This document shows positions 14,531 through 28,527 of a DNA stretch of 64,000 nucleotides, in pieces. A program made the position numbers and the translations under genes. The stretch's first letter is position 1. Each line of letters begins with the position of its first letter. The notes under the pieces are model-generated. The model had not been told where the DNA came from. It did not search any database and worked only from the letters and a program-made list of their open reading frames with translations. This DNA is from Glossina fuscipes (Eukaryota; Arthropoda; Insecta; Diptera; Glossinidae), in contig NW_023998414.1 of the NCBI RefSeq assembly GCF_014805625.2, positions 38,894,575 through 38,958,574 of the forward strand, written 5' to 3'.

Positions 14531-14818
14531 AAATAAGCGAAATAGCAAATAAAAACCTCTGCAAATCATATACATATAACTAAAATATATTGATATCTTT
14601 TTTTAAATATTTTATATAAGAAAGTCATACTAAAAAAAACAATTGAAAAGCATATTATCTTTATTTGTTGTTAATAACATGTGACACATAAGGCAAAATT
14701 TATTCATGGATTTTTTGATTTTTTTTTTTTTCGTTTTTTATTTGTTTTTTATATCCCCCGCCTGTGATAGAGTTCAAAAACACAAATAATTACTTTATAT
14801 TAATTTATTATTTTTATA

Positions 14819-14856
<38 letters not shown>

Positions 14857-17850
14857 TATATATATAAATATATTTACAAAAGTTTATATAAGATATTAAA
14901 AAAAGTTTTTTTTAAATTTATAATTATAATCTAAAGCTCCCCCTGACAATATTTGATTTTATAATTGCAGTATACAATAAATAAAAAATGCATAGAGAAT
15001 TGTGTTCGTTTTAGGACGAATGAATCTATTATTATAGAAGCGCTCACCACTAGAAATTTATTGCATGCAATTTTATATTTAAACGCATGACAAAAAGCAC
15101 GAGCTATATCAGTTATACGAAAACCGCTAAGTTAGCTTTAAACAAAAGAATATTTCATCAATCATGCCAGATGAGATCAGAGATGATCTTTTTTCCCCCC
15201 TACATGGACGTTTTTTTTTTTGTTTTTGTTCTTCAAAAAGTGTGGCACTCATCTAATTCGAATTATGAGAAATATCGCTCCATTACTCATATGCTTATGT
15301 CTTTTAGTGATGAGTGTGAGAATATTTCAATACTAACCAACCAACCTATATATACGCATAGCACATATATATATGTATACATACATGCGACACTAAGCTT
15401 TTGCACAATATTTAAAATATTTCATGTGAAATCCAAATTTTTTTACGCAAAGTAAAATTAAAGCAATTCCAAAGTTAAATGAGGAAAATTAAAAAACTTT
15501 CTCATATTAGAATCGTAAGAAATAAGATAAAATATCCTACGTAGCGTCTTAGAGATTTTTGAATACTCTTAATTAAAATAGATTTTATTAAGCAAGAACG
15601 TACTACGCTCACTTAATTAAATTACGGATACATTCCACTTGCGCCCAATAAAAACGAAATTTCTGTTGATCATTCATCACGTTAAACTAATATATAGAAA
15701 TATTGGAATAGTGTCCGAATTGTCCGATGCTAATCATTTTAACATAAAATTATTTCATAGTTTTAGTTACGGACAATACTGCTGTCCATCCTGCAAGTAA
15801 CTACAGTTCTATCGCCTTTCATTGTTTACGGTGTTTCTACAATCCGTTTCCATTGATTGCTTCCCTTGCTGAAAATTGCATATTGCAGTGTGCCGAACGA
15901 TTGCGTCAGGCTAAAATCTTAGGCTACTTGGAAACGGAAACTATATTCACTAGAGGTTTCCCTATACAGTGAGTTGTGTCAGACACATTGTATACATATT
16001 TGGTCAGAATGAATTTTTGAGCGAAATCATATATGTACGTTTATTCGCCTAGTTTTGAAAGCCTTATGGCTGTAAAGTTTGAGATAGAAATATGAAATTT
16101 GGCTATATATAACTAATGACAACAAATTTAGTTTGAAAAGTGGGATTGATTCGTCGATATTCACGTTCACAATAAGCAAACGGTTCGAAAAAATTTAATA
16201 TAAATTCCTGACGGTACTACGACTGTATAGGAATGTGAAGTGATTACCAAGTAGCTGACTTACATGTCCGCTACAAGCGTAATAATCAGAAATTTTTCAC
16301 ATTATTTTAAAGTAATAAATGTTAGTGATTCATTTCTCTTTAAGGCTTTAAGAAATATAACTTTCTTGCTTGTTTGCTTATATTGCAAGAATTCGGATGA
16401 AATCGAATTGATATGTTGTCTCACGAAATGCGTAGCTTTGCAAAAGGATTTAAATAGCACACTTTCCATTTATCATGTATTACTTCCAATATTTCATATA
16501 AAAATATATTTATTTACTTGTATACATACGTATATCTCTATCTAGATATATATATATATATATATATATTATAGACAGTGTAGCACAAGCAAGTGAACTT
16601 GAGAAAAAATTCAATATTAGCAAATAGTAGACACTATTATTATAAGCCTAATCGACTATGTAATATAAAAAACAATTCTTGTAAATCGTTAATGTACCTT
16701 TTTGAAAAATTGAGAAATGAGTAACTTATAAATTGTCTTATATTTGCAAAAAAAAAAAAAAAAAAAAAAAAAAGTAATGAGATCATAAGATATCTTAAAA
16801 TAAACCTCACGCATACCTATATTTATATACACATATATTATACATTAATAAGTATATATAATGACCTTTACATATGTATTCATGAATAAGAAAGCTGGTT
16901 TTCCCAAACGATATTTTTTCGCAAGAATTAATCGGCAAAAGTTGTAAACGAGTTACAAATTTTTTGAATATATATATAGGAATATATATATATACGCACG
17001 TATACAGGCACATACGCATGCACATATATACATATATATGCTTTTCGATTATGTAACATTCATTAATACATAAACAAGCAGCTACGTATATACATAGATA
17101 TAATATGTATATACATATATGATATATTTATATTAATTTTGGTATATTTTTTTTTATTTATATACTTTTTTTTAGACTAATCCAGTAATTCAATATTTTA
17201 TTAAAATTTGTATTTTATTAATTGAATTAGGTATGTAGGTGCGCTTGTATGTATATATTTATGGATGTGTGTGTGTGTATATGTGTGGAAATATAATAAA
17301 TAATGGATATATATTATAATATAATATCATAGATATACATGCAATATACTTACACAAATTTTTTTATTATCAATTAAATATTTTTGAAAAGGAAAACCAA
17401 AAAAAAATGTATATAACAAATTTGCCAAAACTTATTTCCTTGAATCAAATATATTAAAATTAAATTATGTTCAAAAATTAAACTGAATTGATATTTGAAA
17501 ATATTTATTAGATTTTGCTTGCAAGCAATTTTCATTCTCGCAAATAAGAGAAATATATCAAGAGAAATATGTCATCACTACAATGCGAATTTCGCAACAA
17601 ATTTTTGCAAAAGATATAGAGAGAGGGAGAGAAAGAAGAGTGAGAAAACAATAATAATTGTAAAGTTTTCTTTAAATGAGAGAATTTTATTGAATTGAAA
17701 GTTATATAAAATTAAACAAAGTCGAGAAGTCGAAGGTAAGAATTTTTCGAAAATTGCTTTGAGACATTTTTTCTTGAAGTATGTTTCGACTTGCAATCAT
17801 ACGGAATGTTTACATTTGAAAAAGGCATAAGTTTTTTTTGTTTGGGAATA
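14531..17850. other. AT-rich stretch, no gene recognised
   Basis: Includes a 33-base poly-A tract (14821-14853), another of about 26 bases (16748-16773), and (TA)n at 16548-16569. The 122-codon frame at 15087-15455 and the 93-codon frame at 16264-16545 are low-complexity and match no family I know. The part from 15600 to 16260 is ordinary unique sequence. Confidence 0.5.
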
Positions 17851-18112
17851 TCACAAATCCCCTAGTGTTAGGTTTACTGGCTGCGAAACGTGAGCGCAGG
17901 CTTTATGGTTAGTCCAGATTGCGTGAAACGGTCCACAAGATTGGCATAACTTTACAGATAGCAAATGTTTGCCCAATAGTATGGTGGAAAGTGTGGCCTG
18001 CTCCCTGCTCAGGTGCGATTCGAAAGTGTAACGTGTATTCATATTAAATTTATCATTATTATCCAGTCCTTCTTGCAGGCAGAAGATTGTAACTCAACCC
18101 TGATATACGCAC

Positions 18113-18420
18113 TTAAAAGATAAGGGAAATTGTTAAAGTTGAGACCTCAAAATAGACTCCATTTAAAGCAATACATTTATGCCAGAGATTTAAACCAGAT
18201 ATTGAAGATCTTTTTATAGACCAAATGCTTTCAATAAGCGTAGGTGGCAGCCATTGACAGGCAGGTCGTGTAGCATTTTCCAACCATGGTTTGAGTGTGT
18301 TCTGCAAATTTTGCTTTATGGTACTAGTCGGGTCAAATGGATTTCCTCGAGGGGACAATTTGAGTTTTGCGAGAAAAAGCCATTTATAAATCTATAATCG
18401 GCCAAATGGTAGGTACCATA
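18113..18420 (-). mobile_element. mariner transposase C-terminal fragment (degenerate)
   Basis: Read on the minus strand, the frame contains KLKLSPRGNPFDPTSTIKQN, which fits the block after the third catalytic Asp of mariner transposases (KLK-x-x-LRG-x-x-FD, then a helix). It ends with GLNLWHKCIALNGVYFE, the hallmark C-terminus (W-x-K-C-I-x-x-x-G-x-YFE). A frameshift just upstream separates a GFFS remnant of the FFLF block. Only about 100 codons survive; the catalytic core and the N-terminal DNA-binding domain are not visible. It is a dead copy. The C-terminal wording differs from the copies at 25168 and 48020, so it is likely a separate insertion of another subfamily. Confidence 0.75.
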
Positions 18421-20500
18421 CCTAACGTATGTGCTAAGACTCTCGCAAAAGTGATGGATAAAAAGAAACAAAAGCGAATGGTTTCGTTTTCTCGAAAAAC
18501 TTAAGTGCTTTTACATTGCGATGAGCTATATTTAAGATTAGTTTACAGCTATTCATGTAACCGTGAAAACTCACTGCCTATAACAAACATTCTCATTTTT
18601 TATTTACATTGATTTTCGATGTTAGCCTAAGAAACAAACAATCCGATAATTATTATCCGCGTTTTTATAATTAGAACTTTACTGCATAGGTAAATAGTTT
18701 TCGTTTGACCTTTGGAAGATTTTGCTCAAATACATATTAACTTTTATTCTTTTGTTTTTTCATAATTCCTTCCGAAATTTACTTGTCTTCTAATTTTATT
18801 ATATTATTTAATAAAATTGTTTCTACGACAATCAGGCAATAAATACGCGAAAGGAAAAATTGCATTTAATGCATTTAATCCATTCATGCAATTCATCTCT
18901 GTTTCGATCTTAAACTTGGGCGATTACTTCCTTTTTAAATTGTTTCGAAGGAGACTTAAATGCGCCTGATACAATGCTTGATATGAACGTATAAAATTCC
19001 TATACAATGCAGATTTAAGGAAGAGAAAATTCTTTAATAAACAACGCACAGACAGATTGTTCGAATTTAGTAAAAATATTAACACCTATCTCAATAACTA
19101 TGTGTTCGAGATAAGTCAATGATGACTGCATCTGCGAATAGATTATGTTCCAAAACTTAATCAATTTTCTGATTTAATTTTTTATTAATTATCTGGTAAA
19201 AAGATTCCTTTCACCCATCATCATCATCATCGTCATCATTATGATTGTCTGTCGATGAGTCTGTCTACGGGTGCCTTGTTGGAACTATTACGATTGCAAA
19301 ACTGAATTGACAAGACGCGCTTACAATAAACAATTTTTTATTACTTATACAAGATTATCTATATTGTCGTTGCGAAAACAAACGTAAATAAAACATCCTT
19401 CTGATTGAGATTTGAATTAAAATTTTATTTTCAATATATGGCTTGGACTTGGCCATTAGTTGTCAAATACAACTTGTATTCAACGTATGCGTATACTTAC
19501 GTTATATCGCTTAGGTATAAATACCCACCATAAACGATATGCAAGATAAAGCGAAAATCATATGTCATATCATACATCATATCATATTCTAATACGAATT
19601 GGCAGTCCTTCATAGAATTACACAAACTAGAATCTATATTTGTGGACTTTGATTTAATCGCGAATCGTTGGGTTGGTTTGCAAGATGCAGATTTTTTTTA
19701 AGATCCAGTTTAAGAGTTTCACACTATGAGAGCTTTAAAGTTTGAAACTGATACTATACGAAAGAGAGAAAGTGAATCGTCGCCGAGCCAAGGCAATTAA
19801 TTGATAAAGCAATTGACACGAAAATGATCGCAAAATGGAGAAACAGGCAGACAGATATGGCTAACGAATTTCGCTATCCATAACGAATGTTTCCATGTGT
19901 TGACAAATCTGTATATATCCTTTGTGATGAATACCGATTAGGCTACAAACAAACAGTTACAAATAATTGAAAACTGTTTATAAGAATATTTTTATTAAAA
20001 ACTTATTCTAACTACATGAATAACAGATATCGAAATTAAGTTTGAAGCAAATACTTGCAGGAGTCATTTGTTGCATATATGATTGTAATTGTTCAATTGA
20101 AATGTTCTTAAAAAGAGAAAGAAAAAGGATATTTCGCAATTATTTATTTACTTAAGACGACAGGTATATTGTTTAAGATACCTCGCGGATATGCGAATAT
20201 CACTTTTGTATTTATTTCTCTCTTATTACTTTAATTTACCTTTCTCAGAACTAAAGAAAGTTAATAGCAAACGGAAAATAAAACAAATCAAATTTATTTT
20301 TGCCTTTTAAAAATTGGAAAGTGTTTACAAATAATTTTATGGTGTCTGTTGGAAACAAAACGCAATTTAAAAATATATATAAAATAATTCATGGTTTCAT
20401 TATATCAAGTTAGAAAAATTTCATGACATAAAATCGTTTCTTACCCTAATGCTAACTAATTCTCAATGCCCACTTATTTGTAAATTTTTTACAACATGCG
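18421..20500. other. intergenic stretch, no gene recognised
   Basis: Ordinary unique AT-rich DNA. A CAGGCAGACAGATATGGC motif near 19845-19862 is a weak remnant of the dispersed repeat. A (CAT)n run lies near 19219-19242. No coding, RNA or regulatory feature could be supported. Confidence 0.5.
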
Positions 20501-20663
20501 TTAACAAATAAAAAATTTAAAAAAAAAAAAGAAGAAAAACAAGAAAAAACTTGAATAAAAAAACTAAAATCTCGTTGCTGTGCAAAATAATATTCGAATG
20601 AATTTTTAAATCAAATCTTTTTTTAAAATAAAATGCAATTTCTCTCTAGATGCATACTTGTAT

Positions 20664-20734
<71 letters not shown>

Positions 20735-20757
20735 TTGTTTATTTATTTATTTATATA

Positions 20758-20795
<38 letters not shown>

Positions 20796-20913
20796 GGTTT
20801 AACTTTGAAGTAAATAAATATTTATATAAATAAGTCAAATGATTAGATATTCACGTCAATCCATCCAGTTTTTTGATATTTTTTTCCTAGAGAAATTATA
20901 AAACAAAATATGT

Positions 20914-20950
<37 letters not shown>

Positions 20951-21412
20951 GTATATATATATATATGTACACGTATATCACTAATAAAAGAAGAAAAATA
21001 ATTAAATTTATAAAGTGAATGTTAACTATAGAAGAAAACAAGAATAGAGATTAAGAAGAAAAATATGAAATATCAGAAATTTGAAAAAATCAAAAAGCAT
21101 AAATTGTTAGTCATAAAGAAAATAAATAAACAATAAAACAATAACTAACTGACTACATGAAGAAAACTCTGACGAATATACAAAAAATAAAAAGAAATAT
21201 ATATTTTAACTAACCATTAACGAAAAATAATGTAACAATGTAAGCAAAACTACAAAAATAAAGTAAATATTTTATCTTAACATCAAGAAAAAATATAAAG
21301 AAAACAAAATATACACATAAAGGTAATAAAAGATTTTATGTGCTTTTGCACTTCAAATATTTATTTATTGATACATATATGCATTCATGTATGTGTATAT
21401 GTATATATATAT

Positions 21413-21465
<53 letters not shown>

Positions 21466-22022
21466 CGATAAGCGTAAATCCCTTTTTAATATTAATTAAT
21501 TAATTGGTTTACTTTTTTCTGGCACCAGAGTTTTTGGCAAATGCGCGAAGAAAATATAAGATAATATAAAAAACAATAACAATAATAATTTATTAAAGTC
21601 AAACAAACCGGTAACGAAATGCTTTAATTTTATTACTATATTTTTTTTTTTTGTTTTTTTTTTTTACAAAATGTACGTTTACAACACAAAATGATTCAAA
21701 ATTACTTTCACCAATTTTATGTCTTCCCAAGAGCAAAATACAAAATAATGAAAAATAGGAAAACAAAAACCAAACTAAAAAAACTAAAAGAAAATTTATT
21801 ACATCAATTACATACAAATGATTTCAAGGTATGAAACTTTTCTCAGTTACTGACTAAATTTAGAAGTATGGTTATGAAAAACTTCCTATAAAAATCTCAA
21901 AGCAACAAAGCTCAGTTTAAGGCCACACATCACGAAAAGTAAATATAAATTTAACAAATAAACAAAAACAAACGCAAAAACAAAAAAAAAAAAAAAAAAA
22001 ACAAAAAAAAAAAAAAAAAAAA

Positions 22023-22122
22023 NNNNNNNNNNNNNNNNNNNNNNNNNNNNNNNNNNNNNNNNNNNNNNNNNNNNNNNNNNNNNNNNNNNNNNNNNNNNNN
22101 NNNNNNNNNNNNNNNNNNNNNN
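22023..22122. other. assembly gap (100 N)
   Basis: Exactly 100 undetermined bases preceded by more than 40 bases of near-pure poly-A, which probably caused the break in the assembly. Confidence 0.99.
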
Positions 22123-23793
22123 GAGGGAAAAAATCAATATGCTAAGACACTTACTTCTACACATGTATTCATAAATATCTTTAGAATCGTAGTGATTCTT
22201 TTAAACTTTTAAGTGAATTTTCGGTATACATGAAAAAAATAATAATAAAAAAAAAAAAAAATTACAAAAAACCTATTTGAACAAGTATTGATACAATATG
22301 TTATTTACAGTACTTTTCACTTAACTGCATAATTACGTTTTGCTCATGCTTCTCTTTTTGACAATTTTTGAAAGATTTTTTCCAAGTAAATTTATAAGTC
22401 ATACATACATATATAAATATATATATAAATATATTTCAGAGAAGAACAATCAGTTGTATATAAGATATCGCTCACGCATTAGGGCTCTATCATGACGGCC
22501 ATTTACTTTAACTTTTTTGCCATTTTATGCATTTCAAAGCGTTGTTCGAAAGCACTTCTAGTCAGTTATATATTTGAGACGAATTCCATACTGATATCGA
22601 TAAAGTGAAAATCTTCCAGCCAACAAATTATTATATATAATTAAAAAAAATACAAACTTTACACCTAACTACATAGTTTTGAATGCTTATTTACACTATC
22701 TGTGTGTGTTTGTGTGTGTCTTGTTCTTAATCCTTTAAAATACCAGCGATTATCAGAGCACTGTCTTTTCCCATCTACAAGATTTTTAAAACGCTACGAG
22801 CAAACGAGACTAAGCGATTTAGCGACTAGACGTGGAATTCTAAAAATTCGTGATGCAAATCCTCTAATCCTATAAATTGTCTTTCGGGAAAATACTCTTG
22901 TGCAGTGATTTTTTTATTATCCAAGTATTCAATTACGGTCCTATTCTGAATTTGTAATCGATCACTAATCACAAGAGAAAATTATCTGTTTCCTTGTCAT
23001 AGATTTTGTGATCTTGCATCAAACTTAATAGTCGGGAAAAATATTCACAACGATACAACGAGATTCACTAAGTCGCGACAATCGTAAACAGAGAGTAAAT
23101 ATTTATGACTTGTGACGGTCCCTCTCGGTGATGCCGTCCAAAATACGATAGTTAGTTAATATTTATGCCAAATTTTATATTAAGATCTACCATACGCTGC
23201 ACATTTTTATAAAAGAGTAAAATATTTAAAAAAATTCGCAATATTTTGGAAGCAATTCACCAGGGATCTCTATGAACATAAATTATGTCAAATTTTAGCG
23301 TTTCATTTTGCTCAATACGATTTTGAGTACTTTTATACCGGATTAGAAGAAAGTCTAAAGCTTTCTCAGACGTAATTTTTGCAAACTATGTATCATCAGA
23401 GATTTATTCAAAAACAAAAAAAAAAAGAGAAAAAAACAAAAAAAAAAAAAAAAATTGTGAGTGACGAGGCGGTTTCCTTTAACAAATTGTCAAGCAGTTA
23501 GGCGAATTACTGAATACCACCAATTGTATTTGAATTTTTTTAAATTGTTAATTTTCTATTAATGGATATAATTATATTCGGGAGTCTAATTGACAAATGA
23601 ACTGTTTTCATGTATTATTTAATAAACCATAATTTTGTACAAAATTAATCAAAAAAAAAATTAGTGAAATGAAAAAAGATGATATTTTTCGTACTAAGAA
23701 ATTTATTATATTATTAAAAAAAAAATATTTGGAAATTTTTCGTACAAAATGAATGGCAATGATTTACTTCATTTAAGTGAAAATTACTGTATT

Positions 23794-23827
<34 letters not shown>

Positions 23828-23911
23828 CATTTTTGGTTGTTTTTTTCTTAACCATTTACGTACATCATAATATATTTACTTACAATACGTTAAACAATTA
23901 CATACATATAC

Positions 23912-23942
<31 letters not shown>

Positions 23943-23997
23943 GAAGTATGTATTAACACATCATGATATATATATATATATTATCTCGTAAATGACT

Positions 23998-24048
23998 ATA
24001 CCATGATATATATATCACGTAAATATCATAATATATATATCATGGTAT
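23998..24048. repeat. perfect 18-bp inverted repeat (hairpin)
   Basis: The left arm ATACCATGATATATATAT (23998-24015) and its exact reverse complement (24031-24048) flank a 15-base loop. Part of each arm is (TA)n, but the CCATG/CATGG ends are not, so the match exceeds what a simple repeat gives. No attached gene was seen. Confidence 0.8.
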
Positions 24049-24081
24049 AAATGAAAAAAAGAAAGAAAGAAATATATATAC

Positions 24082-24119
<38 letters not shown>

Positions 24120-24330
24120 AATAAAGATAGAAAAAATTTGAAACATTTTTAAAAGACATAAACCTTTTTAATTATACAATGAAATGCCTAATAAAAACCT
24201 TAACAGCAAACCAAAACAAACTAATGCAATTAATTGAATATCGAACATATTTAAGAGAAAACGAAAAAAAAAAAACAAAAAGAAAAGGAAAAAGGATAAT
24301 ATGCATAGGAAGAAAAATATAAAAACATAT

Positions 24331-24377
<47 letters not shown>

Positions 24378-25167
24378 CTATATGTATACCTATATACATA
24401 TATATTACATATATACACCCACATACCTAAACAACATGATTGTGTATTTAGAGATATAATTATATGTACAGAACTATATACATTAACTATATACAATTTT
24501 TTTCATCCTCTTTTTCAATCAATTTTCTCTGTCAACCAAATGTTACAATTTACTGTTAACTAAAAGAATAACAAAAGAAAAAGAAAAAGAAAAAGAAAAC
24601 GTATTTAAAATATTTCAACGAAAATGCAATAATATGGAACATTTAAATATATAGTATTTAAGTGGAAAGAAATATTACATTTAATAAAATTATGTGTTTA
24701 ATTGAAACAACAAAAGAACGCAAGACGTCATCTTTCTTTCATTCTATCGATTGATTACCATAAAATAATTCAGAAAATGCCACGATTTACTCAAATTTAG
24801 TTTGATTTACTCGGGCGCATGAAAAATTTGCTTTTTTTTCGCTTCTTGCTCTTCGTCTTCTCTCCGGTTGTTTTTATCGTTGTTCTATGAAATTTTCAAT
24901 CAGTTAAGTACTATAAAAAACTTATAGTTTATTATTAACGTTGAATAAATATTAAATTTCGCTCAATTTTAGAATAGATTTTAAAAATACTCATCATTTA
25001 ATTGCTGTAGACATTAAATAGTAATTAAACCGACTATAATACTTGCACTTGCTGGCCTGACCGTAATGGCTTTTCGTATTAACGACAAATATAAAATTTA
25101 TTTATCATATTTCTTGAATCAATCTTTCGTTTTTCTGATATTAAATTAAGCATAGCTTTCAATGTAC

Positions 25168-25470
25168 TACGAGGGTAATCACAAAAGTACCCACCCCAAA
25201 CAAGGAAACATAGAATATTTTAGAAAAATGGTGGCATTCCTCCACGTAATCTCCCCCAACGTCAATGAACCGTTCCATGCAACGTTCAATAAGGTTTCTA
25301 TATCCTGCATACAGAAAGAGCCGTCGACCTAATCAAAATATCTATAAACTGCCGATGCTAGGTCATCATTATAGATGAATCTTTCACCATCTAGACATTG
25401 TCTCGTCTTTGAAAAGAAAAAGCGACTCCGAGGAGTTAAATCCGGCGAAAAGGGTACCTGAGAAAGCAAT
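25168..25470 (-). mobile_element. mariner C-terminal fragment with one terminal sequence
   Basis: On the minus strand the DNA reads SPDLTPRSRFFFSK and then CLDGERFIYNDDL. This is the mariner block holding the third catalytic Asp (YSPDLAPSDYFLF-like) followed by the G-x-RF-x-x-ND-L block. After a stop and a frameshift it continues NLIERCMERFIDVGGDYVEE, the C-terminal K/ERW-x-K-C-I-x-x-x-GDYVE signature. At the outer end the plus strand reads TACGAGGGTAATCACAAAAG. The TA fits the mariner target site, and the CGAGGGT-x-x-TCA pattern fits a mariner terminal inverted repeat. The other end and the N-terminal half are missing or unrecognisable, so this is a dead, truncated copy. Confidence 0.78.
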
Positions 25471-25639
25471 GGCAACTTTCTCTTTTGCCTCTCTCATCAC
25501 TATGAAGGATGTCTGAGATGCTCTCTTCCAAACAGATTCGCAATTCTATATTTATTACTATACAGTCTGACAAACGAAATATACCTAAGCTTTCGGTATT
25601 TTCGGTTCTACTTGCTTATAAGTATACATAGCTACAATA

Positions 25640-25725
25640 TTTTAATACTCCGCGATGGTGAATTGAACTTCAGTCCCCTGGGTGACAGAAGGGAATATTA
25701 ACTCCTATGCTATCGAAGAATTGAG
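25640..25725 (-). repeat. possible degenerate tRNA-like SINE head
   Basis: Read on the minus strand there is a TAGCATAGGAG block resembling a polymerase III A box and an AGTTCAATTCAC block resembling a B box, near the sequence CACCCAGGGGACTGA. The boxes are poorer than in the SINEs at 30550 and 41080, and no tail or target duplication was found. Chance resemblance is possible. Confidence 0.22.
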
Positions 25726-25729
25726 TTAA

Positions 25730-28493
25730 ATATCATCAATTAACGCCTTTTAATATATCATCAAGGAACGTACAATTTTTGAACGGGGATGTGGGAATAA
25801 TCTGAACGTAAATGTAGTCATGTGCAGTCTAAAGAGTTTGCCCACAAATTTAGGTAAATTTATACGGTATCCCGGTTGTTTTACATGTCCACATTCATCC
25901 GTTGGGTTTCCTTCGTCCTGACAGTTTCGAACGGCGCTGTGTGAAATATCAGGATGTTTGCGGCTACCATAAGATTCCGGGAGCATATTAAGCAATGAGG
26001 TATTAAGATGATATGTCTCCACTTATCCGGACGGAAGGATATTGATGCTCACAATCGCTACGAACTAATTAACGCTTCTTATCATATATGTCATCTAGCG
26101 CGAACGATTTCAGTACTACTTATGGCCGGCTACGCTACACATTTAAAAACAAATGACTAACTTACTAAAGAAACATTGCCTCTATAGCAGATGGTATTCT
26201 GCATAACTCATTTTCCGATTCTTATGTAATGTGAACGAATCAACTGCAAAATTATTGTAAAAGGGCAAGCCGATCCAAAACAAAGAGTATCGAGACTCGA
26301 ATCTCGAAACGAAATATTTTTCTTAATCAAATTATTAAAAAATAGAATGATTTATTAGTCAGCACAGGCAATAAGCACAAATGATTAGAAAGTAATCGCA
26401 GTATACCATGCCATAGGGAGAAATAATTTCTTATTGGAGCTTCTAATAATATACGGCATTACTTGGTCTATAAGAAACTTCTCGATGCGAAAATTCTAGC
26501 GTTAGGCTTTATTTAACAGTATAAGTTATTCCGTTGAAGCATGCAATGGCAATAAGAACAATGGAACTCGACTTTTGAACTTGCAAAAAAAGCAAAAATG
26601 TTACTTTTCGGAATTAGTTCGAAGGGAAGTGCTGCTGAATTATGAGCCCAGGACACGTTACGGTGTACGAAACGCGAAACGTAATAATCATGATAAATCC
26701 TAGGCAAATCATTAATAGCGACGATAAGGCGAAAACTATCTATGGCACCTTCTTTTTCGAATGAGCTGCGCGAATTTCTAGCAAAAGTTACCAAAAAATA
26801 AAAAATTAAGATATAATTGAAATAAGAAAGATGCGCAATTTTCGATTTTTTATATCGCGTGTTATCGCGTTCGAACTGAAACGAAAAAATTCGACCAAGA
26901 AAAGTTGGAATGGGCTGACCCCTTCACCGAGTTCCCTACACATTATGCCTTCTGACTTAATGTGAATTTGGACAACGTTTCTATTCTCGTGACGATTTCC
27001 AAAAACAGTCATCTTATAAACAGTTCCAAAAGGCGAAACGTTCTTTCGCCACTAAATCATACTTTTTCGGAGAGATGGGAAAAATGTGTGAAGAGTAATG
27101 AATAATGCTTTGTATTAATGGCATTTTATCATTTCCTTGAAATAAGTCCTTTTCTCTCATACAAAACCCAAACCTTTGCTAAGTTTTTAAAAATCTCAAC
27201 ATTAATTAACATCTCTTCTCTCCTCAATCCGCAACAATAATTCTGATTCTTATCTGAATTGATCTTCACAATCGTATTTTATTCTTTAAAATTAATCCAT
27301 CCATTTAATCTTCCTTAATTAATGTATCCTGTTCTGTACTGTTGTTACAAATTAATATCATTTCATTAATTTTAACCCTTCGCTTTCAACATTACGCTTC
27401 CATCATTTCACTGGCTTCCTGTATATCAACAGGGCACGGCACCAAAGAAGGACGAGCTTTTTCATCGATATTTCTCGAGGGGTCTCTTTATCACATCGGC
27501 ATTGTCAATCGGTTAGTTCTGTATTTACACTTGATTTCGAATAAGAAGCAACCAGTTTTTGTTGTCAAGTCAGTTAATTTTGTAATTTTGGCTCCCCTAC
27601 ATCCAATGGTAGTCCAATTCTAATATATGCTTTACATTTAATACGGTGCTCGGACACAGACCAATATAATTGTCCTACTAGTGTCTTTTTCGAAAGAAAT
27701 CAACGAAAATCATCCCACATGTGCTCGTAGAAACTGATGTACTCGATTCTTGGCGACGAGTTGATGCGAAAATACACCCTTATGGCTGTGAGGCATTTTC
27801 GAACACGTGATTAGAATACGCCCTAATGATCTGTTGGTTCCATTGTCAGTCAATAGGCGAGGTATTCAATTTGCGCACAATGTTTTTAGCTTCGTATATT
27901 CAGTTAAAATGAGACATAGTGAGCCTTTTTTAAATGCCCACCGTGCCGACTAGAGTGCAATTAGCGACCTTCTAATTCACAGTTTCTGTACCTTGTTCAT
28001 CATTTGTAGCGTGCCCTCGTTACTTCGTCGATTCCTATAACAGTCGTTTCGACGCTGTGTTCGTTCTCATTTAAACACTGCCCCACTGCTGCGAATAGAG
28101 GAATGTTCCCGCCTAGGGTAGAATTTACTTTGACTTTCGTATTAGTTGGGTGGCGACCCTCCAAATGAAAGCTTTGCTAAATACTCATTGACACTTTCAA
28201 GCAACAATGACAACTATATGTAAGGTTTCGGTATTTTGTCGACTAACCTTCGTTGAGAACAGTTCTTAAGAATTGGGATATCAAACAACACTCTTTACCG
28301 ATACGTTCATCAGCTTGATTATCAAACGTAGTAAACTTTCTCGAAAATTGAGGATTTTCTTATAAGATGAAGTACAGCAATTAGGTTGAAGCTAACTGTA
28401 GACATTGGGATGGTTAAAAGACAGCTAACTATTTATTTTCTTAGCTATCATTTAATACCATGATAAAATTAATATATATACAAAATATCTATA

Positions 28494-28527
<34 letters not shown>

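Larger units (their letters stand above)
20501..24720. other. very AT-rich stretch around the second assembly gap
   Basis: Dominated by poly-A runs and (TA)n arrays, including 20668-20695 (poly-A), 20700-20792 (TA/TTTA mixture), 20916-20960, 21404-21463, 23916-23938, 24088-24116 and 24340-24371, plus a (CA)n run at 23795-23818. All open frames are poly-Tyr/Ile or poly-Phe artefacts. The part from 22440 to 23400 is more complex in base content but still has no recognisable gene. Confidence 0.6.

Noticed and set aside
27640..28280. Possible Tc1-like transposase remnant
   Set aside because: No catalytic or C-terminal motif could be found in any frame by eye.
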